NCBI GenBank assembly: GCA_028866785.1
Contig: JAGWHN010000019.1
Coordinates: 1-15,629 of the forward strand
Reading direction: 5' to 3'
Origin: Microcaldota archaeon
GTDB lineage: Archaea > Micrarchaeota > Micrarchaeia > Micrarchaeales > CABMGC01
DNA length: 15,629 nt
Made by a program: the position numbers and the translations under genes. Shown one piece after another: positions 1 to 5,566 of this stretch (positions are counted from its first letter, which is position 1; each line of letters starts with the position of its first letter). Below the pieces are notes generated by a model. The model was not told the origin of the DNA. It did not search any database and was given only the letters and a program-made list of their open reading frames with translations.

Positions 1-1161
1 TGGGACCATTGCAACCAGCCTCTTGTACAGGACGTTGTTCTCCGTTACGCTTGCGCTCGACATCCCGTTTATTTCATCAATCGTCTCCTTCATTCCTGCG
101 GGAGAGGCGATCTCTGGAGTCAGGTCATCCACATAGAGCGGGTGCTCAAGCTTCCCTATCTTCCTGAACACGATCATCAGCATCTTGTTTGAGGAGTTGT
201 TCTTCCTTATCTCCTCCACCAGGTCAAGCTCCTTGTTTATTATTAACCTGTCTGCCTTCTTGCTGGCGGTTGCCTTCATCGTGTCCCCAAAGCCGTATAC
301 CGCAAGCCCTCCCCTTGCAATCTCCTGCATGAACCTCTCGATTACGACGCGCTCCTTGGAGGCCTCCTGCTCTAGCAGCACCTCCTTTGCCTGCTCTACC
401 AGCTCGTGGAGCCCGAACTCGTCCGTGTAGCCTGTGTTAAAGACGCCCAGCGCCTTTATCTGGTAGTTTAGCGTGTCTGACTTTGCAAAGCCCTCCTTGG
501 CCGGCCCAGGCCCGCCTACGAGCAATCCCTTGATCTTGAAGTCGCTCTGCTTGAATACCTCGTTTACCGCCTCCCCAATCCTCTTGTGGAAGTCCTCTAT
601 CCCCTCTTCCCTGAGCCTTTCGAATCTCCTTGCAGATTGCCCTCCCTTCCTGACCTTGGCGTGCGCCATGGAGTGGAGCCTTCGAACAATCCTTATCTGC
701 GGGCCCTTGAGGGTTGCAACTGTTGCATCTCGCCCGTCCATGACCACGAGGCAGTACATATCCTTTGCCTCAATCATGTCCTCGATCGGCTCGAGCATGA
801 AGTCAGAGTCACATCGATACATGTTCACCTTGAGCGGTAGCGGAGGCTCAATCGAGAAGAGCTCAATCGACTCCCTTCCAGGAATGTCAGAGATGTTTCC
901 GCAGTAAATGGCAAGCCCATTCTTTGGCGTCTCCCTGAAGAGCTTAAGGTATGAGAGGATCTTTTCAATAGCTGAGGTGACATTGGTCCTTGTCTGCTTT
1001 GACTTGATGTTTGAGGACTGGTTGAGCTCTTCCCTTAGCTTCCCCATTGTCTCAAAGATAGGATAGCCTGATGCGATATAGACTGTGATGAGCTCGGTTC
1101 CCTGACCCCTAATGGCGCGGAGCTGCTTCACCTCCTTCATCAAGCTGTATTCATTCTTCAT
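1..1161 (-). CDS. prf1: Peptide chain release factor aRF1, 3' end cut by window edge
   Basis: Archaeal class I release factor. It reads all three stop codons in the ribosomal A site and triggers peptidyl-tRNA hydrolysis. My reverse-strand reading from ATG at 1161-1159 stays open for 387 codons to base 1. Visible motifs are NIKS at residues 51-54 (stop-codon recognition), a YxCxxxF-type element (YRCDSDF, 115-121) and GGQ at 173-175 (hydrolysis centre), followed by the basic RRFERLREEG stretch. Domain 3 begins around residue 270. Archaeal homologues usually carry a cysteine-pair zinc minidomain there, but this protein shows none up to the edge. The family is usually about 410-420 residues, so roughly 25-35 are missing off the window. 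An AGTG lies 7 bases before the ATG. The next gene on the same strand (1166-1429) ends 4 bases upstream. Identity is very secure. Confidence 0.97.
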   Translation of the reverse strand, partial: MKNEYSLMKEVKQLRAIRGQGTELITVYIASGYPIFETMGKLREELNQSSNIKSKQTRTNVTSAIEKILSYLKLFRETPKNGLAIYCGNISDIPGRESIELFSIEPPLPLKVNMYRCDSDFMLEPIEDMIEAKDMYCLVVMDGRDATVATLKGPQIRIVRRLHSMAHAKVRKGGQSARRFERLREEGIEDFHKRIGEAVNEVFKQSDFKIKGLLVGGPGPAKEGFAKSDTLNYQIKALGVFNTGYTDEFGLHELVEQAKEVLLEQEASKERVVIERFMQEIARGGLAVYGFGDTMKATASKKADRLIINKELDLVEEIRKNNSSNKMLMIVFRKIGKLEHPLYVDDLTPEIASPAGMKETIDEINGMSSASVTENNVLYKRLVAMVP

Positions 1162-1165
1162 GCTC

Positions 1166-1429
1166 TTACACTTCTAAAATCTCCTTAATTTCTTTAGCTC
1201 TTTCAGGATTTAAGGATATCTGCAATCCATAAGATGTCGGATGTGAAAGCAAAATGCCTTCCCTGATCAAATTATCTGTTACCTCTTTGCCAAAACCCCT
1301 CAAATGCTTTGGTAAACCCTTTTGCATCAACTCATACGAATTGTGTCTCGCTCCCCAAATATTGTGCCTTACAAGATTCCTTAGTATCTTAAGGCGTATT
1401 CCGGAATATTGTTCGGGGGTTAATTTCAT
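1166..1429 (-). CDS. Small winged-helix-like hypothetical protein
   Basis: An 87-residue basic protein with no signal peptide or membrane segment. The order of predicted helices, then LPKHLRGFGKEVTDNLIREG, then a strand-turn-strand (ILLSHPTSYGLQISLNP) and a final helix fits a compact winged-helix fold: the KEVTDNLIREGIL part resembles a recognition helix and the HPTSYGLQISL part a wing. I recall similar small archaeal proteins ending in a T-S-Y-G and S-L-N-P pattern, but I cannot assign a function. DNA or RNA binding is inferred. The gene is AT-rich with AAA, ATT and TTT codons, unlike aRF1 downstream (4 bases away, same strand). It is divergent from another winged-helix gene at 1507, so the two may share control. 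The ATG at 1429-1427 is the first in frame. That it is a real gene is likely; its role is unknown. Confidence 0.75.
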   Translation of the reverse strand: MKLTPEQYSGIRLKILRNLVRHNIWGARHNSYELMQKGLPKHLRGFGKEVTDNLIREGILLSHPTSYGLQISLNPERAKEIKEILEV

Positions 1430-1506
1430 TTTTTCACATTTTCATATATTATGTCCAAATCCATCAAATATTTAAATATTCTCATAACATAAATACTATA
1501 GATAAA
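1430..1506. promoter_or_regulatory. Divergent promoter region with 14-bp palindrome
   Basis: This AT-rich gap between two divergent small genes contains a perfect palindrome, AATATTTAAATATT, at 1467-1480. Its TTTAAA core reads as a TATA box on either strand. Placing the transcript start about 26 bases away gives a leader of about 7 bases for the right gene (ATG 1507) and about 18 for the left gene (ATG 1429). One site could therefore serve both promoters, or act as an operator for either winged-helix product. The palindrome is seen; promoter and operator roles are inferred. Confidence 0.5.
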
Positions 1507-1884
1507 ATGGAAAGCATAGAAACGGAAAATTCCTTATTTCTACAATTATTAGGCGACTCGCCATTATTAAAAGTTTTGGATTTTTTACTAGAAAGTAGAG
1601 AGCTTGACTACTCTAAAAAAGAGATAGCTGAAAGCAGCAATGTCTCTTGGAATACCCTAGAGAAGATATGGCCGCATCTTTTGTATAAGGGGATTGTAGT
1701 GAAAGTCAGAAAAGTTGGAAAGCAGGAGATGTTTAGGCTTAATAGCGAAAACGAACTGGTCAAAGTGCTTATTGCATTTGATGACTCCCTGTTGAAATAC
1801 TCCATCAACTTAGCGGGAAGGGAGGCAAAACCTGCCCCTGCCAAGAGTTCAATTAGAAAGGTCGTAAAACAGCGTAATAAGTAA
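1507..1884 (+). CDS. Winged helix-turn-helix domain protein
   Basis: A 125-residue probable transcriptional regulator. Residues about 18-85 form a winged-helix domain: LLKVLDFLLES (helix 1), YSKKEIAESSNVS (helix 2), WNTLEKIWPHLLYKGIVV (recognition helix) and VRKVGKQEMFRL (wing). A helix follows (residues 86-105), then a basic low-complexity tail rich in Lys, Ala and Pro (106-125). The layout matches the MarR/ArsR-like single-domain regulators common in archaea. There are no cysteines, so no metal-sensing site of that kind is evident. The gene is AT-rich, with AAA and AAT codons that contrast with neighbouring serS. It is divergent from 1166-1429 and converges on serS with a 3-base gap. Autoregulation through the palindrome at 1467-1480 is possible but inferred. 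The fold is well supported; the target is unknown. Confidence 0.8.
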   Translation: MESIETENSLFLQLLGDSPLLKVLDFLLESRELDYSKKEIAESSNVSWNTLEKIWPHLLYKGIVVKVRKVGKQEMFRLNSENELVKVLIAFDDSLLKYSINLAGREAKPAPAKSSIRKVVKQRNK

Positions 1885-1887
1885 CTC

Positions 1888-3159
1888 CTACCCTATCTTT
1901 CGCTTGTTCATGTAGGGAACTAGAACTTCAGGAACAGTTATCGTGCCATCAGAGTTTGCATAGTTCTCGACTATCGCAACCATGGCCCTTGTGGTGGCTA
2001 TTGCGGTGGAGTTGATTGTGTGGACATACTTTCTCTCCTCCGCGTCATCGTACTTTATGTTAAGCCTCATTGACTGCCAATCAGTGCAGTTGGAGCAGGA
2101 GCTCATTTCCCTATATTTGCCCTGAGTCGGGAGCCATGCCTCGAGGTCGTACTTCTTTGCCGCAACGATCCCTATATCACCGGTGCAAACATTAACGATT
2201 CTAAACGGTATCTGAAGCCCCTCGAAGATTTGCTCCACATTTCTTTGCATCTCCTCAAAGAGTGCCCAGGAGTCCTCCTGGCGCGCGAATGCAAACTGCT
2301 CTATCTTGTTGAATTGGTGGACCCTGAAGATTCCCTTTGTGTCTTTTCCATGAGTTCCAGCTTCCATTCTAAAGCACGGGCTGATTCCCGCGTACTTTAG
2401 CGGCAGCTTTGCCTTCTCCAGCACCTCATCGCTGTACATTGCCGCAATCGGGTGCTCTGAGGTCGCAATAAGCTTGAGGTTTTCATTGTCCTCTCCGCCT
2501 CCAACCTTGTAGAGCACCTCCTCAAAGTCCCCAAGGGCTGTTACTCCCTTGTACATTGCCTCCCTCATCATGTAAGGCGGCTCAATCGGGACGAATCCCT
2601 TCTTGTCAAGTATGTCAAGTGAGTATCTAAGCAGAGACTGCTCGAGCAATACCATGTCTCCCTTGAGGTAGTAGAACCTTGATCCCGCAGTCTTTGCGGC
2701 CCTTTCGATGTCAAGCAATCCAAGCGCGGTGAGGAGCTCCTCATGCCCCTTTCCCTCCTTCTTTGTTGGCTCAAGGAATTTCTTCACGATTATGTTTTCA
2801 GTGTCATCCTTTCCGTAAGGGACAGAACCGTGCAGGATGTTTGGCATGTTCCAAAGCAGCTTGTTTAGCTGCTCCTCGATGGTCGCGATTGCACCCTCCT
2901 TCTCCTCGATGTGCTTTTTTACGTCGGCAAGCTCAGCGATCGCCTTCTTTGCCTCCTCCTCATTTTTCTCTTTCTTGAACTGGGAGATTGCAAGGCTTGC
3001 CCTGTTCTTTTTTGTCTGCAGCTCCTGCGTTGAGGTCTTAAGCCCCCTCCACTCCTCGTCAAATGCGAGGATCTTGTCGAAATCGTAGTCCCAGTGGCGC
3101 TTTTGCATGCTCGCTTTTATCGCATCAAGGTTCTCCCTTACGTACTTTGAGCTGAGCAG
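1888..3159 (-). CDS. serS: Seryl-tRNA synthetase, probable CTG start
   Basis: Class II aminoacyl-tRNA synthetase that charges tRNA-Ser, of the ordinary (not methanogen-specific) type. An N-terminal coiled-coil tRNA-binding arm (residues about 1-115) precedes the catalytic core. Core signatures are motif 1 around PPYMMREAMYKGVTALGDF, the TSE serine-site triad near 233, motif 2 (FRMEAGTHGKDTKGIFRVHQF, from about 263) and motif 3 (TTRAMVAIVENY, about 389-400). The first in-frame ATG is at 3108, but SerRS homology continues upstream: LLSSKYVREN aligns with the family N-terminus MLDIKLIREN. No ATG, GTG or TTG lies between the in-frame stop at 3174-3172 and that ATG. CTG at 3159-3157 gives 423 residues, normal for the family, and has AGTG exactly 5 bases before it. 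I therefore chose CTG. The ATG start would give 406 residues and lose helix 1. Divergent from tRNA-Leu. Confidence 0.93.
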   Translation of the reverse strand: MLSSKYVRENLDAIKASMQKRHWDYDFDKILAFDEEWRGLKTSTQELQTKKNRASLAISQFKKEKNEEEAKKAIAELADVKKHIEEKEGAIATIEEQLNKLLWNMPNILHGSVPYGKDDTENIIVKKFLEPTKKEGKGHEELLTALGLLDIERAAKTAGSRFYYLKGDMVLLEQSLLRYSLDILDKKGFVPIEPPYMMREAMYKGVTALGDFEEVLYKVGGGEDNENLKLIATSEHPIAAMYSDEVLEKAKLPLKYAGISPCFRMEAGTHGKDTKGIFRVHQFNKIEQFAFARQEDSWALFEEMQRNVEQIFEGLQIPFRIVNVCTGDIGIVAAKKYDLEAWLPTQGKYREMSSCSNCTDWQSMRLNIKYDDAEERKYVHTINSTAIATTRAMVAIVENYANSDGTITVPEVLVPYMNKRKIG

Positions 3160-3226
3160 GAAATCACTGATTTACTAACGAAATAAAAGTATAAATAGAT
3201 GAGCGGGCGATAAAATCTCGTATCGC
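3160..3226. promoter_or_regulatory. Divergent promoter for serS (-) and tRNA-Leu (+)
   Basis: The AT-rich stretch at 3181-3200 contains TATAAATA on the + strand (3190-3197). It lies 30-37 bases before the first tRNA base and fits an archaeal TATA box for the tRNA transcript. Read on the - strand, the same region gives TTTATACTTTTATTT, about 30 bases before the proposed serS CTG codon. That predicts a leader of only a few bases, just enough to hold the AGTG before CTG. The motifs are seen; transcript starts are inferred from the usual TATA spacing. Confidence 0.55.
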
Positions 3227-3313
3227 GCAGGGGTGGCAGAGTCTGGCCAAATGCGACGGGCTTAGGACCCGTTTCTTTTAGTGGATGCGAGAGTTCAAAT
3301 CTCTCCCCCTGCA
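3227..3313 (+). tRNA. tRNA-Leu (UAG anticodon)
   Basis: Full class II cloverleaf of 87 bases. The acceptor stem GCAGGGG (3227-3233) pairs with CCCCTGC (3306-3312), with discriminator A at 3313. The anticodon stem-loop is ACGGG-CTTAGGA-CCCGT, with anticodon TAG at 3263-3265. The T stem GAGAG (3289-3293) pairs with CTCTC (3301-3305) around TTCAAAT. The long variable region (3273-3288) and the A discriminator fit leucine. No 3' CCA is encoded and no intron is evident. A TATA box lies at 3190-3197. A protein gene begins only 20 bases after the tRNA end, so the primary transcript probably runs into it. Confidence 0.96.
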
Positions 3314-3333
3314 TATCAAGCTAAGGTGTTGTC

Positions 3334-3792
3334 ATGGCGTTCTTCAAGGAACTGTTCGGAAAAAGATCATTTCGGATAGATTTTATTGCAATTCTATTTT
3401 TCCTTGTCGTACAGTTTATCTTGGGGATGACGTTAAACCTGTTTGTTCCCTTTCCTACTATCCCTGCAGGCTCTGCCGACCAGGCGTATTTCAATGCAAT
3501 CTTCTCAACCCCGTACCTACTTGCGCATTTCATTGTCGGTTTCGGACTGCTTTTGGGCTCAATTTGGATACTAATTGGTGCTGTGCGAAATAAGTCAAAG
3601 ACGATTATTGCAATCGCAGGGATAGGATTCCTCTCCATTTTAAGCGCCTATACTTCAGGATATGAGTTTTTGCTCTCCGGATTTCAAAGCAATCTCTTTT
3701 CTTTCACAATGAGCATGGGATTCATGGCCGCACTGGTCTGCTACTTTGCCCTATTCCTGCTTGCAGACAAAGCAATAAAAAAGTCAAATTAG
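3334..3792 (+). CDS. Four-helix integral membrane protein, unknown function
   Basis: A 152-residue hydrophobic protein that I do not recognise. A short basic N-terminus (FGKRSFRID) precedes four likely membrane spans at about residues 17-38, 61-84, 90-108 and 122-145, and the protein ends in a lysine-rich cytoplasmic tail (KAIKKSN). There are no catalytic motifs or cysteine pairs. The layout resembles small DoxX-like or other four-helix archaeal membrane proteins, but nothing visible fixes a family. The start is secure: AGGTG lies 5 bases before ATG, giving the string AGGTGTTGTC-ATG. The gene begins 20 bases after tRNA-Leu with no separate TATA box in the gap, so co-transcription with the tRNA is likely. 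It is followed by an 84-base gap and a glycosyltransferase on the same strand. Confidence 0.8.
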   Translation: MAFFKELFGKRSFRIDFIAILFFLVVQFILGMTLNLFVPFPTIPAGSADQAYFNAIFSTPYLLAHFIVGFGLLLGSIWILIGAVRNKSKTIIAIAGIGFLSILSAYTSGYEFLLSGFQSNLFSFTMSMGFMAALVCYFALFLLADKAIKKSN

Positions 3793-3876
3793 GCGCACCG
3801 CAAAATCCCAAACACAATTGACCATCATTCTTTTTAATTAGCATTTCCCAACTAGAAATACAAAATAAGTGTTATC
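3793..3876 (+). promoter_or_regulatory. Promoter and leader of the glycosyltransferase gene
   Basis: The T-rich tract TTTTTAATTA at 3831-3840 can act both as a release signal for the upstream membrane-protein transcript and as a TATA-like box. A transcript starting about 26 bases on (near 3860) would have a short leader carrying AGTG at 3868-3871, exactly 5 bases before the TTG start at 3877. The sequence motifs are seen; both functions are inferred. Confidence 0.4.
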
Positions 3877-4581
3877 TTGCCCTTAATCAGCATAGTGATC
3901 CCGACCCTCAACGAAGAGAAGTACCTGCTAAATGTTTTCCGGGGGCTAAAACAGCAATCCTTTAGGGACTTTGAGGTCATCGTCTCCGACAAGGAGAGCA
4001 CCGACAGGACAAGACAGATTGCAAAGAAGAACGGCGCAAAAGTTGTGGTCGTAAAGAAGGCAGGAATTGGCGCGGGAAGAAATGCTGGCGCAAAAATCGC
4101 AAGGGGAAAGATACTCGTCTTCATTGACGCGGACACGCGCCCCTCAAGTGATCTGCTCAAGGTATACTCCAAAGCCTTCAAGGACCCGAAAATAATAGCC
4201 GCAACGGGACCGATTTTCGCCCTTGAGAAAACAGACGAGCTCACAAAGCTCGGCTACGCGTTTGTCTCCGAAATATTTGTCAAGGTGAGCATAGTGTTCG
4301 GGAGGGCCTCGATCATCGGCTCAAACTTTGCTGTCAGAAAATCGATTTTCGACAAGGTACGCGGCTTTGATGAGCACCTGATAACCTACGAGGATTACGA
4401 CCTCTCACTCAGGATTGCAAAATATGGGGAGATAGCGTTCCTCCAGGGCGCATCCGTCTCCGCGAGCGTAAGGAGGGTCGCCGCGTGGGGGATACTAAAG
4501 TACTTCACGTACCACTTCGGAAACATGGTGCGCTACAAATTCTTCAGGAAGTCAAAGGATGACTACGCTCCAATCAGGTAA
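3877..4581 (+). CDS. Family 2 glycosyltransferase
   Basis: A GT-A fold glycosyltransferase of 234 residues, likely moving a sugar from a nucleotide or lipid-phosphate donor onto a lipid or glycan at the inner face of the membrane. The N-terminus SIVIPTLNEEKYL is the classic nucleotide-binding start. SDKESTDRT follows, then the metal-binding DAD triad in VFIDADTRP (about residues 88-90), GSNFAVRKSIFDKVRGFDE and the acidic EDYD that commonly supplies the catalytic base (about 169-172). A basic amphipathic C-terminal segment (WGILKYFTYHFGNMVRYKFF) could bind the membrane, but there is no clear transmembrane helix. The start is TTG at 3877, chosen because it sits directly before the first strand and has AGTG 5 bases upstream; no in-frame ATG is better placed. 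It is convergent with the next gene, with only 2 bases between stop codons. The acceptor sugar cannot be read from sequence. Confidence 0.9.
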   Translation: MPLISIVIPTLNEEKYLLNVFRGLKQQSFRDFEVIVSDKESTDRTRQIAKKNGAKVVVVKKAGIGAGRNAGAKIARGKILVFIDADTRPSSDLLKVYSKAFKDPKIIAATGPIFALEKTDELTKLGYAFVSEIFVKVSIVFGRASIIGSNFAVRKSIFDKVRGFDEHLITYEDYDLSLRIAKYGEIAFLQGASVSASVRRVAAWGILKYFTYHFGNMVRYKFFRKSKDDYAPIR

Positions 4582-4583
4582 GC

Positions 4584-5135
4584 CTACTTTGCGAGCACTA
4601 TCGCCTTTCCGCACGTGCTGCAGAACTTTGAGTTCTTGAGGTTCTTTGCGCCGCAGTGCGGGCAGAATATGTGGTCGGGATCAGTCCTAAGAGGAACTCC
4701 CATCTGATTGGCGGATGCTGCAGTCGCCGGGGCTGCCCCCGCAACAGGCCCGCTTGATACGACTCCAGGGGCGCTTGGCGCGCTGCCAATCTTTCTGTTG
4801 ATGTAGTCGATCAGGGGTTTTGCGTCCTTTGTGATGAAGCCGCTAATCTCGTCCGTTGAGCTTATCTTGTATCCCCTCACCCTGATTATTATTGATGCGG
4901 AGATGAACCCGTTGATCAGCTTCGCGCTCACGATGTTTCCGTACTGGACTATCTCATAGTCCTTCTTCATGCCCATCTTGGTGCGGTTTATTACAATCAG
5001 CTTGCTGTCGGTCGCGATGATCGTGATCGGAGTCATCAGCTCTCCTCCCGGGCCCCACCTTCTCTGGGTCGCCTCGGCCTCTATCTTCTCATTAGGCCCG
5101 AGTATCTCCTTTATGTCGTTGATCTCCTCTCCCAC
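4584..5135 (-). CDS. PH-like domain protein with C-terminal zinc ribbon
   Basis: A 183-residue soluble protein in three parts. Residues about 8-118 alternate strands (TPITIIATDSKLIVINRT, YEIVQYGNIVSAKLING, SASIIIRVRGYKI) and end in a helix (DAKPLIDYINRKIG), the pattern of bacterial/archaeal PH-like domains. Residues about 119-150 are an Ala/Pro/Gly/Ser linker. The C-terminus has a zinc ribbon with Cys158, Cys161, Cys172 and Cys175 (CPHCG and CSTCG). PH-like plus zinc ribbon is a known prokaryotic combination, usually of unknown role; protein, lipid or nucleic-acid binding are all possible. The start is GTG at 5135-5133 with AGTG 4 bases upstream. A TATA box, TTTATAAAT in the - strand at about 5167-5176, predicts a very short leader. 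It is transcribed away from rpoK and converges on the glycosyltransferase. Confidence 0.8.
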   Translation of the reverse strand: MGEEINDIKEILGPNEKIEAEATQRRWGPGGELMTPITIIATDSKLIVINRTKMGMKKDYEIVQYGNIVSAKLINGFISASIIIRVRGYKISSTDEISGFITKDAKPLIDYINRKIGSAPSAPGVVSSGPVAGAAPATAASANQMGVPLRTDPDHIFCPHCGAKNLKNSKFCSTCGKAIVLAK

Positions 5136-5378
5136 CTTTCACTCCCGATAGTATATCGACCTGAATATTTATAAAACGCTCTCGGCGGCACGTTTTTCGC
5201 CCATTTTCTACCAAAAATATGATAAAAACGAGTTCAGGGAGCCGAAGTTGCGCGCATAAAATAATCCTTAAAAAGGTTTTGCTACCATACTATACTACAA
5301 CTAATCCAGAGACGAAGCCACAGACCAAAAGTTAATAGCTTCTTGAGGGTTAGATTTTGATTAATATTAGGTGCTATC
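5136..5378. promoter_or_regulatory. Intergenic region with divergent promoters (PH-zinc ribbon gene and rpoK)
   Basis: This is a 243-base non-coding stretch. On the - strand a TATA box lies at about 5167-5176, 26 bases before a predicted start near 5145 for the PH/zinc-ribbon gene. On the + strand there are two candidate TATA elements for rpoK: CTTAAAAAG at about 5270-5278 (leader of about 75 bases) and AGTTAATAG at about 5330-5338 (leader of about 20 bases). AGGTG at 5369-5373 is the likely ribosome binding site of rpoK. I see no tRNA, no C/D-box RNA (no convincing C and D boxes) and no strong hairpin. Confidence 0.45.
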
Positions 5379-5549
5379 ATAGACTACAACAAATTCGAGA
5401 CAGCCAGAATAATCGGCGCAAGGGCGCTTCAGCTTGCATACGGGGCTCCGCCTCTAGTCAAGGTTCCGGAAGGGATGTCAAATCCTCTGGATCTTGCAAA
5501 GCTCGAGTTCAATGATGGCGTAATCCCAATCGTAGTTATCAGGTCTTAA
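5379..5549 (+). CDS. rpoK: DNA-directed RNA polymerase subunit Rpo6/K, probable ATA start
   Basis: A small core subunit of archaeal RNA polymerase (counterpart of bacterial omega and eukaryotic RPB6) that clamps and stabilises the largest subunit. The 56-residue product carries the family core almost unbroken: FETARIIGARALQLAYGAPP, then NPLDLAKLEFNDGVIPIVV, ending IRS. After the in-frame TGA at 5358-5360 the codons are TTA, ATA, TTA, GGT, GCT, ATC, ATA, GAC, so there is no ATG, GTG or TTG. ATA at 5379 is placed exactly where the family starts and has GGTG 5 bases before it (AGGTGCTATC-ATA), nearly the same string that precedes ATG at 3334. I infer ATA initiation; ATC at 5376 is second choice. 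A miscalled base (ATG read as ATA) is possible. It is followed after 17 bases by a flavoprotein gene, probably one operon. Confidence 0.93.
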   Translation: MDYNKFETARIIGARALQLAYGAPPLVKVPEGMSNPLDLAKLEFNDGVIPIVVIRS

Positions 5550-5566
5550 ACACAATCGTGAATTAA

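Noticed and set aside
473..907. Open frame of 144 codons on the + strand
   Set aside because: It lies entirely opposite the aRF1 gene, whose reverse-strand protein has all family motifs. The + product is low-complexity and Ser/Pro-rich, typical of an antisense shadow.
3254..3288. Possible intron in tRNA-Leu
   Set aside because: The extra length is fully explained by the long variable arm of a class II tRNA; the anticodon stem and 7-base loop are uninterrupted.
3852..4244. 130-codon reverse-strand frame
   Set aside because: It is antisense to the well-supported family 2 glycosyltransferase and shows no motif of its own.
5136..5378. Small non-coding RNA (C/D box or riboswitch) upstream of rpoK
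   Set aside because: I found no paired C and D boxes, no stable long hairpin and no recognisable aptamer core; promoters explain the stretch adequately.
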